DNA of 64,000 nt from Hymenobacter polaris (GTDB taxonomy: Bacteria; Bacteroidota; Bacteroidia; Cytophagales; Hymenobacteraceae), in NCBI RefSeq assembly GCF_012927305.1, contig NZ_JABBGH010000001.1:1550001-1614000 (forward strand). The letters run 5' to 3'. The translations under genes were made by a program, and so were the position numbers. Positions 16,596 through 26,298 of the stretch are shown here, piece after piece; the first letter of the stretch is position 1, and the number at the start of each line of letters is the position of its first letter. The notes below the pieces were generated by a model that worked only from the letters and a program-made list of their open reading frames with translations, made no database searches and was not told where the DNA came from.

Positions 16596-17537
16596 ATGAA
16601 AATTGCCCTCGACGCCATGGGCGGCGACTTTGCCCCTCAGGCGGCCGTGGCTGGCGCCGTGCTGGCCGCCCAGCAGCTGGCCGGCAAAGCCCAGGTTGTG
16701 CTCATTGGTACGGAAGAGGCCGTGCGGCCCCTTTTGCAGGAGTACGGGCCCGCGGCGGCCACCCTGGAGCTGGTACCCTCGACCCAGGTCATTGAAATGG
16801 GTGAGCACCCAGCCAAGGCCTTTCAGCAAAAGCCCGATAGCAGCATTGCCGTGGGCTACCGCTTGCTGCACAGCGGCACCGTCGAGGCCTTTTGCTCGGC
16901 TGGCAACACGGGGGCCATGCTGGTGGGCGCCATGTTTACGGTGAAAGCCGTGCCTGGCGTGCTGCGGCCCGCCATTGCCAACTTCGTGCCCAAGCTTGAT
17001 GGTGGCATGGGTATTATGCTCGACGTGGGGGCCAACGCCGACTGCAAGCCCGAGATGCTGGAGCAGTTTGGCGAGCTAGGCTCACTCTACGCCCAGTACG
17101 TGCTCGGCATTGCTCGCCCTAAAGTGGGGTTGATGAGCCTAGGGGAGGAAGAGGGCAAAGGTTCGGCCGTGACGCAGGCGGCGCACCAATTGCTGAAAGT
17201 GAACCCCCACGTGCACTTCATTGGCAACCTGGAAGGCCGCGACCTGTTTAATGATAAGGCCGACGTGATAGTGTGCGACGGCTTTACGGGTAACGTGATT
17301 CTGAAAATGGCCGAGTCGATGTACGACATCATGGTGACGCGCCAGCTCGACGACGAATTTTTTGCCCGCGTAAACTACGAAACCATTGGCGGCTCGCCCA
17401 TTTTGGGCATCAACGACAATGCTATCATTGGGCACGGGGTGAGCACGCCCAGGGCCATCTGCAACATGCTCATGCAGGGCTACCAGATGGCCTACGCCGG
17501 CATCGTAGACCAGATTAAAGACTCTTTTAAATCCTAG
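16596..17537 (+). CDS. plsX: Phosphate acyltransferase PlsX
   Basis: A 313-residue peripheral membrane enzyme that converts acyl-ACP to acyl-phosphate, the first step of phospholipid synthesis by the PlsX/PlsY route. The signature start MKIALDAMGGDFAP is present, with MGEHPAKAFQQKPDSSI, FCSAGNTGAMLVGA, GIMLDVGANADCKPE and VCDGFTGNVILK, all typical PlsX blocks. The ATG is 122 nt after rpmF; a hairpin lies in between. It is followed by fabH, the usual partner. Confidence 0.97.
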   Translation: MKIALDAMGGDFAPQAAVAGAVLAAQQLAGKAQVVLIGTEEAVRPLLQEYGPAAATLELVPSTQVIEMGEHPAKAFQQKPDSSIAVGYRLLHSGTVEAFCSAGNTGAMLVGAMFTVKAVPGVLRPAIANFVPKLDGGMGIMLDVGANADCKPEMLEQFGELGSLYAQYVLGIARPKVGLMSLGEEEGKGSAVTQAAHQLLKVNPHVHFIGNLEGRDLFNDKADVIVCDGFTGNVILKMAESMYDIMVTRQLDDEFFARVNYETIGGSPILGINDNAIIGHGVSTPRAICNMLMQGYQMAYAGIVDQIKDSFKS

Positions 17538-17584
17538 AGTGAAACGGCCGGGCCTAGGGCCGGGCTTTTTCGCGTTCGGGGCCG

Positions 17585-17592
17585 CACCTTTG
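17585..17592 (+). promoter_or_regulatory. Near-consensus -7 box directly before fabH
   Basis: CACCTTTG differs from TAnnTTTG only at the first base and ends 5 nt before the fabH ATG. If used, the fabH message would be leaderless or nearly so. Confidence 0.45.
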
Positions 17593-17597
17593 CGTTC

Positions 17598-18590
17598 ATG
17601 AAGATTACCGCCGCTATTACTGGAGTTGGAGGCTACGTGCCCGATTACGTGCTCACCAACCAGGAGCTGGAACAGCTGGTCGATACCAACGACGAATGGA
17701 TTATGACGCGCACCGGTATTAAGGAGCGCCGCATTCTGAAGGGCAAAGACCAGGGCGCGTCGGTAATGGGCATTAAGGCGGTGAAGCAGCTGCTGGAAAA
17801 AACCAACACCGACCCCACTGAGGTAGACTTGCTGATTTGTGCCACCGTAACGCCCGATATGCTGTTTCCGGCCACGGCCAACATCATCTCCAACGGCGCG
17901 GGTATCACCAAAGCCTTTAGCTACGATATGAACGCGGCGTGCTCTAGCTTCCTGTACGCGCTAGCTACCGGGGCACAGTTCATTCAAAGCGGCCTGCACA
18001 AAAAAGTGGTGATAGTGGGCGCCGATAAGATGTCGGCCATCGTGGATTACAGCGACCGGGCCAATTGCATTCTGTTTGGCGACGGCGCGGCGGCCGTGCT
18101 ACTCGAACCCAACACCGACGGCTACGGCGTGCTCGACCAGGTGCTGTGCACCGATGGCAGCGGCGAAGCCTACCTACACCAGAAAGCCGGCGGCAGCCGC
18201 CGCCCCCCCTCGGCCGAAACGCTTGCCAACCGCGAGCACTTTATCTACCAGGAAGGCGCAACGGTATTCAAGTTTGCGGTGAAAAGCATGGCCGACGTGG
18301 CTGCGCAAGTGATGGCCCGCCAGCACCTAAGCCACGACGACGTGGCCTGGCTGGTGCCTCACCAGGCCAACAAGCGCATCATCGACGCCACGGCCCACCG
18401 CATGGGCGTGGGGCCCGAGAAGGTGATGCTCAACATCCAGCGCTACGGCAATACCACCAGCGCCACCATCCCGCTGTGCCTCTGGGACTACGAGAAGCAG
18501 CTTCACAAGGGCGATAACCTCATCCTGGCGGCCTTCGGCGGTGGCTTCACCTGGGGCGCCATGCACGTAAAATGGGCGTATAATTCTTAA
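17598..18590 (+). CDS. fabH: 3-oxoacyl-[ACP] synthase III (FabH)
   Basis: A 330-residue thiolase-fold condensing enzyme that starts fatty-acid synthesis by joining acetyl-CoA or a branched acyl-CoA with malonyl-ACP. The catalytic Cys is in [11 protein letters not shown], His in [11 protein letters not shown] and Asn in [12 protein letters not shown]. The N-terminal [15 protein letters not shown] and the [14 protein letters not shown] block are typical. It follows plsX by 60 nt. In Bacteroidota it commonly primes iso-branched fatty acids; the choice of primer cannot be read here. Confidence 0.96.
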   Translation: MKITAAITGVGGYVPDYVLTNQELEQLVDTNDEWIMTRTGIKERRILKGKDQGASVMGIKAVKQLLEKTNTDPTEVDLLICATVTPDMLFPATANIISNGAGITKAFSYDMNAACSSFLYALATGAQFIQSGLHKKVVIVGADKMSAIVDYSDRANCILFGDGAAAVLLEPNTDGYGVLDQVLCTDGSGEAYLHQKAGGSRRPPSAETLANREHFIYQEGATVFKFAVKSMADVAAQVMARQHLSHDDVAWLVPHQANKRIIDATAHRMGVGPEKVMLNIQRYGNTTSATIPLCLWDYEKQLHKGDNLILAAFGGGFTWGAMHVKWAYNS

Positions 18591-18690
18591 TTATGAATTG
18601 AAAAATATGAGTTACGAATTGCGCTTGAGCAATATCTAATTCATTGGTTTCAATTCATAATTTCCAATTCATAATTCATAATTACTTACT
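18580..18690. repeat. Inverted heptamer arrays between fabH and efp
   Basis: The left arm has TAATTCTTAATTATGAATTG and GAGTTACGAATTG; the right arm has AATTCATAATTTCC, AATTCATAATTCATAATT and ends 6 nt before the efp ATG. The arms are inverted with respect to each other and made of 7-mers such as TAATTCA. The fabH stop codon lies in the left arm. No gene is present in this 100-nt gap. Confidence 0.8.
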
Positions 18691-19254
18691 ATGGCCTCTA
18701 CTGCCGACTTCCGCAACGGGCTAGTCCTTAACTACAACGGCGACCTGCACGTCATCACCGAATTTCAACACGTAAAGCCTGGCAAGGGCCCGGCTTTCGT
18801 GCGCACCAAGATGCGCAACATCAAAACGGGCCGCACCATTGATAACACCTTCAACGCTGGCGTGAAGGTGGAAACGGCTCGCGTGGAGCAGCGGCCGCAC
18901 CAGTTCCTGTACAAGGACGACTACGGCTACACCTTCATGAATAAGGACGACTTCGAGCAGGTGGTGCTGCCCGAGGTCATGGTACCCTTCGCCGACCTGA
19001 TGAAAGAAGGCCAGGATGTGAGCATCCTCTTCCACGCCGAAACCGAGCAGCCCCTTACGGCCGAGTTGCCCGCCACTGTCGACTTGGTGGTGACGTACAC
19101 CGAGCCGGGCCTGCGCGGCGACACCGCCACCAACACGCTCAAGCCGGCCACCGTCGAAACCGGCGCCCGCATTCAGGTGCCGCTGTTCGTAGACACCGAC
19201 ACCAAAATTCGTATCAAAACCAGCGACTACAGCTACGTAGAGCGCGTGAAGTAG
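18691..19254 (+). CDS. efp: Translation elongation factor P
   Basis: A 187-residue EF-P, which relieves ribosome stalling at consecutive prolines. It has three beta-barrel domains; the N-terminal KOW-like domain includes FQHVKPGKGPAFVRTKM, where the Lys of the PGKG loop is the position that points to the peptidyl-transferase centre. The C-terminal RIQVPLFVDTDTKIRIKTSDYSYVER is the family ending. No modification enzyme (EpmA, EarP) is in the window. The ATG directly follows an AT-rich heptamer array. Confidence 0.96.
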   Translation: MASTADFRNGLVLNYNGDLHVITEFQHVKPGKGPAFVRTKMRNIKTGRTIDNTFNAGVKVETARVEQRPHQFLYKDDYGYTFMNKDDFEQVVLPEVMVPFADLMKEGQDVSILFHAETEQPLTAELPATVDLVVTYTEPGLRGDTATNTLKPATVETGARIQVPLFVDTDTKIRIKTSDYSYVERVK

Positions 19255-19263
19255 CGTTTTTTT

Positions 19264-19350
19264 GAGCTGTTAGTTTTTGGCTACTAGCTATCAGCTTTCG
19301 GCCAATAGATTTTTCCGCGAAAAACTAACAGCCAAGAGCCAACAGCTAGA
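19264..19350. repeat. Inverted heptamer arrays between efp and accB
   Basis: The left arm has GAGCTGTTAG, TGGCTACTAGCTATCAGC; the right arm has AACTAACAGCC, AAGAGCC, AACAGCTA and ends 3 nt before the accB ATG. The 7-mers are of the AACAGCC/GCTAACA type found around the HIT gene at 975-1118. Confidence 0.75.
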
Positions 19351-19353
19351 AAA

Positions 19354-19896
19354 ATGCCCAAAGACCCTGCTAAAAACCCGCCCAAGAAAGACGCTCCCAT
19401 GAAAGCCAAAGAACTACAGGAGCTGCTCGACTTTATTGCTAAGTCGGGCCTCAATAAGGTGCACATTGAAACGGAAGAGTTTACGATTTCAGTGCAGCGT
19501 GAGCCTAACGTGAAGCAAATCGTGAGTGCCAGCGCCGCGCCACTAGCTGCGCCAGCCCCCAGCGCTCTGCCGCCCATTCAGCCGGTGCTGCCGCCCGTGG
19601 CGCCCATGCCCACGGCCGCCGAGGCAGCTGCGGCCACCGCCCCGGCCGCCAGCGCCGCCAACTACTCGCCGCTGAAGTCGCCCATGATTGGCACCTTCTA
19701 CCGCAGCAGCGGGCCCGATACGCCGGCCTTCGTGCAAGTGGGCGACATGGTGGAAAAAGGGCAGGTCATCTGCATTATTGAGGCCATGAAGCTCTTCAAC
19801 GAGATTGAAGCTGAGCAAGCTGGCCGCATCGTGAAAGTGCTGGTGGAGAATGCTACCCCGGTGGAGTACGACCAGCCCCTGTTCCTGATTGAGTAG
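19354..19896 (+). CDS. accB: Acetyl-CoA carboxylase biotin carboxyl carrier protein
   Basis: A 180-residue BCCP. A helical N-terminal part ([24 protein letters not shown]) is followed by a Pro/Ala linker (about 65-105) and a biotinyl domain with [10 protein letters not shown], whose Lys carries biotin. It shuttles carboxyl groups between AccC and the AccAD transferase. The ATG at 19354 adds a 15-residue basic leader ([14 protein letters not shown]); the internal ATG at 19399 would give the more usual N-terminus, so both starts are possible. accC lies 173 nt downstream, separated by a palindromic element. Confidence 0.93.
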   Translation: MPKDPAKNPPKKDAPMKAKELQELLDFIAKSGLNKVHIETEEFTISVQREPNVKQIVSASAAPLAAPAPSALPPIQPVLPPVAPMPTAAEAAAATAPAASAANYSPLKSPMIGTFYRSSGPDTPAFVQVGDMVEKGQVICIIEAMKLFNEIEAEQAGRIVKVLVENATPVEYDQPLFLIE

Positions 19897-19913
19897 TTTC
19901 TACCCTAACCAGC

Positions 19914-20022
19914 TGTTATCCTGAGCACCGCGCAGGACCTTTGCCCCCAGCCGGCCGTCAGGACTAATCATCCATGCGGGCGGCCTAGGGGGCAAAGGTC
20001 CTTCGCAGTGCTCAGGATAACA
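19914..20022. repeat. Palindromic element, family C, between accB and accC
   Basis: Left arm TGTTATCCTGAGCACCGCGC, AGGACCTTTGCCCCC; right arm GGGGGCAAAGGTCCTTCGC, AGTGCTCAGGATAACA. The arms of about 35 nt pair with few mismatches; spacer of about 39 nt. CCTAGG occurs at the start of the right arm. It is built like the family A elements but with a different sequence and is the only copy in the window. Confidence 0.85.
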
Positions 20023-20069
20023 ATTTTATAGCAACTTTGCTGGCTAGCTTGCCCCTGCCCCACCCCCTT

Positions 20070-21413
<1,344 letters not shown>

Positions 21414-21429
21414 GTTACTAGCTTACTAA

Positions 21430-21963
21430 ATGGCTAATTCTCTGGACTTGTTTTCAGAAAGAATAGGCTTACTTGGAGCCGCAGCATTTATCGTCACTTG
21501 GATAACTGTTGCGGCTCATGGTCTTTCTGGAAGTGAAAGTCTTCCCTGGAAAAGGGCCTCTTTCAAATGGGGAGCGTGTCTATTTATTCTCCTAACAACA
21601 GCATCTTTGATTAGCGGAAATATTCTAAAGTCGAGAGCACGTCGTGAAATTCTGCTGCTTACCAGAAGCCCAAAGTTGCAGAAAATAGTCTTATATAATT
21701 CTGATTGCAGAATTATTGCGACCAACTATTTAAGTGCATCTCTTAGTAAATTAGATTACGACTCACCAAGTGGAAGCCGATTTTTGGGTAAAAAATATAG
21801 TATTGCCATTATTAACAATGATACTGTCGCACGACTTCGGCTTGTACAGAACAACTATGACACAACAATTTATCAGGTTTTTTATTTAAAATATATTACC
21901 ACAACCAGCAACAATATAGGACTGATGAAAATTGAATCGTCAGTAACACAAAAGTGTCAGTAA
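21430..21963 (+). CDS. Low-GC membrane protein of unknown function
   Basis: A 177-residue protein. Residues about 12-32 (IGLLGAAAFIVTWITVAAHGL) and about 47-65 (GACLFILLTTASLISG) are likely membrane helices; the rest is a polar, probably extracytoplasmic or cytoplasmic, domain rich in Asn, Ser, Thr and Tyr. No family is recognised. Its base composition (roughly 40% GC) and its use of AT-ending codons differ sharply from accC before and Uma2 after it, which points to recent transfer. It starts 16 nt after accC and ends 9 nt before the Uma2 gene, so it sits as a cassette in the same direction. Confidence 0.6.
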   Translation: MANSLDLFSERIGLLGAAAFIVTWITVAAHGLSGSESLPWKRASFKWGACLFILLTTASLISGNILKSRARREILLLTRSPKLQKIVLYNSDCRIIATNYLSASLSKLDYDSPSGSRFLGKKYSIAIINNDTVARLRLVQNNYDTTIYQVFYLKYITTTSNNIGLMKIESSVTQKCQ

Positions 21964-21972
21964 TATAATTTC

Positions 21973-22587
21973 ATGTCCGCCGCCCAACCCACTCCCCGCC
22001 TTTACACCGCCGAGGAATATTTCGCCCTAGAAGAGCAATCCGACCTGCGGCACGAGTATTACCACGGCGAGGTATTTCCGCTGGATGGGCCAACGGCGAT
22101 GGCGGGTGCCACGTTTGCCCACAATACACTTAAGCAAAACTGTGTGATGGCGTTGCGGCAGGGGCTGCGGGGCAGCGGCTGCCGGGTTTTCGACGAAAAC
22201 GTGCGCCTGGGGATGGAGCAGGACAAGCAGTTCACGTACCCCGACGTGATGGTTACCTGCCACCCCGACGACCGGCGCGAAACCCGTATGGCCCGCCACC
22301 CTATTCTAGTTATCGAAGTGCTTCCGGCCAGCACTGAGGCGCACGACCGGGGCTGGAAGTTTCAGCAGTACCAACTGCTGCCCGACTTGCAGCAGTACGT
22401 AATGGTATCGCAAAATAAGGTGCTAGTGGAAAGCTACCTACGCGACTCGGAAAACGAGTGGAAGCTCACTTCGCTACGGCAGCTGACGGACGAGTTGGCA
22501 CTACCCTCCGTGGGGCTGCGGGTGAGTTTAGCGGCTATTTATGAAGACGTGGAAATTAGTCTGCTACGGCTGGCGGGTTCATTTTAA
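21973..22587 (+). CDS. Uma2 family (DUF820) PD-(D/E)XK nuclease-like protein
   Basis: A 204-residue protein with the Uma2 layout: YTAEEYFALEEQSDLRHEYYHGEVF at the start, then YPDVMVTC (catalytic Asp), ILVIEVLPASTEAHDRGWKFQQYQ with the Glu-x-Leu-Ser-Thr-x4-Asp-x3-Lys-x2-Tyr pattern of the restriction-endonuclease-like fold. The family is expanded in cyanobacteria and also common in Hymenobacter; its substrates are not known. The TAA stop overlaps the ATG of the next gene (TAATG), so the two are translationally coupled. Confidence 0.88.
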   Translation: MSAAQPTPRLYTAEEYFALEEQSDLRHEYYHGEVFPLDGPTAMAGATFAHNTLKQNCVMALRQGLRGSGCRVFDENVRLGMEQDKQFTYPDVMVTCHPDDRRETRMARHPILVIEVLPASTEAHDRGWKFQQYQLLPDLQQYVMVSQNKVLVESYLRDSENEWKLTSLRQLTDELALPSVGLRVSLAAIYEDVEISLLRLAGSF

Positions 22588-22937
22588 TGCTTATGCGCAG
22601 TTCACTGTTTTATGCGCTTGCGGGATTACTGGCTTCTGCCTGCTCCGCCCCCTGCACCGGCCACATCGAGGCTACCGTGCTTTATTTCAAGCAGGCCCCT
22701 AGGGGGCAGTTCGTGTATGCCAACGTGCTGAACAAGCCTGACCTAGGCACCCAGCAAACCTTGACGCGCGAGGACAAGGAATACGGCACGTTTCCGCACG
22801 TTATTATTATCGAAGACCCGGAAATGAAATACCGCGGGCAGCGCACGGTATGCTTTGACGAGTTCAGCAAGCAGCCCGCGCCAGCAGATATCGACTTGCG
22901 CGAAAAAGAAATTCCACGCCTCAAAATCACCAACTAA
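22587..22937 (+). CDS. Small putative lipoprotein
   Basis: A 116-residue protein. The N-terminus MLMRSSLFYALAGLLASAC has a signal peptide with lipobox LASAC, which would lipidate Cys19. The mature part has ATVLYFKQAPRGQFVYANVLN and TVCFDEFSKQPAPAD. No family recognised. The start overlaps the Uma2 stop by one base; the Met at 22593 is an alternative start. A strong terminator overlaps its stop codon and shields it from the convergent ffh gene. Confidence 0.65.
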   Translation: MLMRSSLFYALAGLLASACSAPCTGHIEATVLYFKQAPRGQFVYANVLNKPDLGTQQTLTREDKEYGTFPHVIIIEDPEMKYRGQRTVCFDEFSKQPAPADIDLREKEIPRLKITN

Positions 22938-22970
22938 AAAACACCCGGTTACGAAACCGGGCGTTTTTTA
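22935..22970. terminator. Bidirectional intrinsic terminator between lipoprotein gene and ffh
   Basis: A-run, CACCCGGTT, loop ACGA, AACCGGGCG and T-run: a 16-bp stem, including the A/T part, that works in both directions. It ends the Uma2-lipoprotein transcript and the convergent ffh transcript. Confidence 0.9.
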
Positions 22971-22989
22971 GTTGCTAATACCCCTAGGC

Positions 22990-24360
22990 TTAGCGGCGGC
23001 CCATGCCGGGCATGGCGCCACCTTTCATGCCGCCCATCATTTTGGCCATTTGGGCCATGCCGCCTTTGGTTTGGCTCATCTTGTTCATTTGGCGCATCAT
23101 CTTGCGCATATCCTCAAACTGCTTCATTAGGGCGTTTACCTGCTGAATATCAGTGCCGGAGCCAGCCGCGAGGCGGCGGCGGCGCGAGGCGTTGATGAGG
23201 TCGGGCTGCGAGCGCTCCTGCTTGGTCATGCTCTTGATGATGCTCTCGACGGGCTTGAAGGCGTCGTCGTCAATTTCAACGTCCTTCATCATCTTGGCGG
23301 CGCCGGGTATCATGCCCACCAGGTCCTTGAGGTTGCCCATCTTCTTGATTTGCTCGAGCTGCCCTAGGAAGTCGTTGAAGTCGAACTGGTTTTTGCGAAT
23401 CTTGGCGTTGATGCGCTTGGCCTCGTCCTCGTCGAACTGCTGCTGGGCGCGCTCTACCAGCGAAATCACGTCGCCCATGCCCAGGATGCGCTGGGCCATG
23501 CGGTCGGGGTAGAAGAGGTCGAGGGCCTCCATCTTCTCGCCGGTCGAGATGAACTTGATGGGTTTCTCCACTACCGCCCGGATGCTGAGCGCCGCCCCGC
23601 CGCGGCTGTCGCCGTCGAGCTTGGTGAGCACCACGCCGTCGAAGTTGAGCCGGTCGTTGAAGGTCTTGGCGGTGTTCACGGCGTCCTGGCCGGTCATCGA
23701 GTCCACCACAAACAGGGTTTCCGAGGGGTTAATGGCCCGCTTCACCTGCTCAATCTCGCGCATCATCTGCTCGTCCACAGCCAAGCGGCCGGCGGTGTCG
23801 ATGATGACGACCTTCTTGCCGTTCTTCTTGGCGTAGGCGATGCCGTTCTGCGAAATCTCGACCGGGTTCTTGTTCTCCGGCTCGCTGTACACCTCCACGC
23901 CAATCTGCTCCCCCAGGACCTTGAGCTGGTCGATGGCGGCGGGGCGGTACACGTCGCAGGCCACCAGCAGCGGGTTGCGGCCGCTTTTCTTGATGAAGGC
24001 GGCCAGCTTGCCGGCGAAGGTGGTTTTGCCCGAGCCCTGCAGGCCCGAGAGCAGCACCACCGCCGGGTCGCCCTTGATGACGATGTCTTGCTTCTCGCCG
24101 CCCATCAGCTCGGTCAGCTCGTCGTAGACGATTTTGACCATGAGCTGGCCCGGCGACACGGCCGTAAGCACCTCGCGGCCCATGGCCTCGTCCTTAATCT
24201 TGTCGGTTACCTCCTTGGCAACCTTGTAGTTGACGTCGGCATCCACTAGCGCCCGGCGGATTTCCTTAACGGTGCTGGCGACGTTGATTTCGGAGATGCT
24301 GCCCTGACCTTTGAGGGTTTTGATGGCCCGGTCGAGCTTGGTAGAGAGGTTATCAAACAT
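22990..24360 (-). CDS. ffh: Signal recognition particle protein Ffh
   Basis: A 456-residue SRP54 GTPase that, with the SRP RNA (encoded at 52265-52352 in this window), brings nascent membrane proteins to FtsY. N domain: FDNLSTKLDRAIKTLKGQG. G domain: GLQGSGKTTFAGKLA (G1), DTAGRLAVDEQMM (G3), TKLDGDSRGGAALS (G4 and closing loop). M domain: FLGQLEQIKKMG, SMTKQERSQPDLINASRRRRLAAGSG, the RNA-binding helix-turn-helix, and a Met-rich tail. The ATG at 24360 is 4 nt from a 9-mer repeat element, which is shared with the SRP RNA. Confidence 0.97.
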   Translation of the reverse strand: MFDNLSTKLDRAIKTLKGQGSISEINVASTVKEIRRALVDADVNYKVAKEVTDKIKDEAMGREVLTAVSPGQLMVKIVYDELTELMGGEKQDIVIKGDPAVVLLSGLQGSGKTTFAGKLAAFIKKSGRNPLLVACDVYRPAAIDQLKVLGEQIGVEVYSEPENKNPVEISQNGIAYAKKNGKKVVIIDTAGRLAVDEQMMREIEQVKRAINPSETLFVVDSMTGQDAVNTAKTFNDRLNFDGVVLTKLDGDSRGGAALSIRAVVEKPIKFISTGEKMEALDLFYPDRMAQRILGMGDVISLVERAQQQFDEDEAKRINAKIRKNQFDFNDFLGQLEQIKKMGNLKDLVGMIPGAAKMMKDVEIDDDAFKPVESIIKSMTKQERSQPDLINASRRRRLAAGSGTDIQQVNALMKQFEDMRKMMRQMNKMSQTKGGMAQMAKMMGGMKGGAMPGMGRR

Positions 24361-24364
24361 AAAT

Positions 24365-24424
24365 CGCAGATTTAACGGATTTAACGGATTGCGTGGATAC
24401 GCCCGCTGCGCGGGCTGACTACGC
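24365..24424 (-). repeat. Start-codon-abutting 9-mer repeat element, copy 2 (ffh)
   Basis: On the minus strand it reads GCGTAGTCAGC, hairpin CCGCGCAGCGGGC, GTATCCACGC, AATCCGTTA, AATCCGTTA, AATCTGCG, then ATTT and the ffh ATG. Same order and orientation as at rsmA (copy 1), the SRP RNA, guaA and dcd. Confidence 0.9.
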
Positions 24425-24432
24425 GGGGGGGG

Positions 24433-24867
24433 CTAGGAGGCGCGGCGCATTTGCTCCTCGAGGGCCAGCAGGCGGCGATGCAGCTCGGCATTGCTAGGCG
24501 CTTCGGTTTCGAGCTTCACGATACGGGCCTCCTTGTCGGTATTGCTTTCGGTGAGCTTGCCCGTTTGCTCGAAGGTGGCTTGCAGGCGGCGGTTGGTAGT
24601 TTGGGCTTCGCTCTTGATGTCGCGCACGTCGGCTTTCACCTCACGCATTTCATCAGTCAGCACATCTACATGGTCGGTCAGCACGTCTACGCGGCCGGTG
24701 AGCACGTCGATTTTCTTATCAAACTTATCTTCCAGGCGCACGAAGCCGTTGAGTACTACCTCGGTAAGCTGCTCGAAGCGACGGTTGAAGGTTTCGTTGA
24801 GCCGGTCGGTGGCTTTTAATTGGTCGGCCACCAAGGCCAGGAGTTCGGTGGCTTGCTCGTTGGTCAT
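24433..24867 (-). CDS. Coiled-coil protein of unknown function
   Basis: A 144-residue, nearly all-helical protein. MTNEQATELLALVADQLKATDRLNETF is followed by VLTGRVDVLTDHVDVLTDEMREVKADVRDIKSEA, with hydrophobic residues every third or fourth position, a long coiled coil containing short VDVLTD/VDVLTG repeats. No signal peptide and no known domain. The frame is open up to 25146, but a TACCTTTG box at 24900-24893 and the end of similarity to normal sequence make ATG at 24867 the start. It is divergent from the glycosyltransferase gene. Similar short coiled-coil proteins are common in Hymenobacter; their role is unknown. Confidence 0.75.
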   Translation of the reverse strand: MTNEQATELLALVADQLKATDRLNETFNRRFEQLTEVVLNGFVRLEDKFDKKIDVLTGRVDVLTDHVDVLTDEMREVKADVRDIKSEAQTTNRRLQATFEQTGKLTESNTDKEARIVKLETEAPSNAELHRRLLALEEQMRRAS

Positions 24868-24892
24868 GGCAAGGAAGGCGGGCTTGAATAGC

Positions 24893-24934
24893 CAAAGGTA
24901 CGGCCCCGGCAGCCTAGGGCATCGCGTAGCTTTG
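24893..24934. promoter_or_regulatory. Divergent promoter pair (coiled-coil gene and glycosyltransferase)
   Basis: TACCTTTG on the minus strand (24900-24893) and TAGCTTTG on the plus strand (24927-24934), both exact TAnnTTTG matches, with a CCTAGGG in the 26 nt between them. They give leaders of about 20 nt for each gene. Confidence 0.65.
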
Positions 24935-24957
24935 CCAACAAAAATTCGCCGCCCGCC

Positions 24958-26298
24958 GTGCCCGAAACTGCCTCCCCGCTTCGCCTGCTCGTCATCACTT
25001 ACTACTGGCCGCCCTCGGGCGGGGCGGGCGTGCAGCGCTGCCTGAAGTGGGTGAAGTATCTGCCGGGCCTGGGCGTGGAGCCCACCGTCATCACCGTGGA
25101 CCCCGACCAAGCCACTTACCCGGTGCGCGACGAGAGCCTGCTGCACGACGTGCCCCTAGGAGTGCGCGTCATCCGCACGGCTACGCTCGAGCCCTTTGGC
25201 TCGTACCAGAAGCTGACGGGGCGGGCCGTGCCGCACGGCGGCTTCGCCAACGAGGGCACCCCGAGCCTTTCGCAAAAAGCCATGCGCTTTGTGCGGGGCA
25301 ATTTGTTTATCCCAGACCCGCGCCGGGGCTGGAACGCCTACGCGCTAGCCGCCGTGGAGAAGCTGCTGGCGCAGGGCGAGCGCTTCGACGCGGTGCTGAC
25401 GTCCTCGCCCCCGCATTCTACTCAGCTCATTGGCCTGGAGCTAAAAAGACGCCACGGCCTGCGTTGGCTGGCCGATTTGCGCGACCCCTGGACCGACATT
25501 TACTATACCAAGGACCTGCACCGCACCCCGGCCGCCGCCTGGCTTGATGCGCGCTACGAGCGGCAGGTGCTGCGCGGGGCCGACGCGGTGCTGGTAACCT
25601 CGCCCGAAACCGAGCGCCTGTTCCGGCGCAAACTGCCCGACTTGGCGGCTGGCAAAATCGTGGTGCTGCCCAACGGCTACGACGAGCCCGATTTTCAGCA
25701 GCCCTCCCAGCCGCCCGCAGACTGCCTGCGCATCACCCACACCGGCACCATCACGGCGCGTTATCGCATTGACAATCTGCTCCGGGCCGTGGCCGAGTGC
25801 GGCCGGCGCCTACCCGCCGTGCCCTGGCGGCTGCGCTTCATAGGGCAGGTCGATGCCGGCATTCGGGCGCAGGTGGCCGCGGCGGGCTTGGCCGATGCCA
25901 CGGAATTTCTACCCTTCGTGCCGCACCAGCAGTCGGTGGCCTACCTGCTGCAAAGCAGCGCCGTGCTCATGGCCATCCCCGACGTGCCGCTGAACCTGGG
26001 CATCTTACCGGGCAAAGTCTTTGAGTACCTGGCTACTTATAAGCCCGTGTTGTGCGTAGGCCCGGCCGGCTCCGACGCCGACCACATTCTGCGCGAAGCC
26101 GGCGCCGGCCAGGCCCTGCCCTACGACGACTACGAGTTGATGCTGAGCACCTTGCTAGCCCTAGGGCACCGCTGGCAGCAAAGTCCCGACCTCGACCTGC
26201 CCCCGAGCCCGATGGTGGCGCGCTACTCGCGGCGGGGCCAGGCGGCGCGGCTGGCCCAGCTGGTACCCGCTAGCGCCAGGCCGGCGGCAAGTAGCTGA
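24958..26298 (+). CDS. Glycosyltransferase, GT4-like (GT-B fold)
   Basis: A 446-residue GT-B glycosyltransferase. The N-terminal domain opens LRLLVITYYWPPSGGAGVQRCLKWVKYLP, a start common in GT4 enzymes of surface glycans, and has LADLRDPWTD and VLVTSPETERLF. The C-terminal domain has VVLPNGYDEPDF, RITHTGTITARYRIDNLLRA and LGILPGKVFEYLATYKPVLCVG, where PGKxFEY corresponds to the nucleotide-sugar-binding region. Cytoplasmic, possibly membrane-associated. The start is GTG at 24958, set by the promoter at 24927. Its 3' end overlaps the convergent FkbH-like gene by 29 nt. It begins the glycan region. Confidence 0.88.
   Translation: MPETASPLRLLVITYYWPPSGGAGVQRCLKWVKYLPGLGVEPTVITVDPDQATYPVRDESLLHDVPLGVRVIRTATLEPFGSYQKLTGRAVPHGGFANEGTPSLSQKAMRFVRGNLFIPDPRRGWNAYALAAVEKLLAQGERFDAVLTSSPPHSTQLIGLELKRRHGLRWLADLRDPWTDIYYTKDLHRTPAAAWLDARYERQVLRGADAVLVTSPETERLFRRKLPDLAAGKIVVLPNGYDEPDFQQPSQPPADCLRITHTGTITARYRIDNLLRAVAECGRRLPAVPWRLRFIGQVDAGIRAQVAAAGLADATEFLPFVPHQQSVAYLLQSSAVLMAIPDVPLNLGILPGKVFEYLATYKPVLCVGPAGSDADHILREAGAGQALPYDDYELMLSTLLALGHRWQQSPDLDLPPSPMVARYSRRGQAARLAQLVPASARPAASS

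Noticed and set aside
17538..17575. GC-rich sequence with CCTAGG and T-run after plsX, considered as a terminator
   Set aside because: The halves GGCCGGGCC and GGGCCGGGC are direct and not inverted, so only a 4-bp stem forms. Not strong enough to list.
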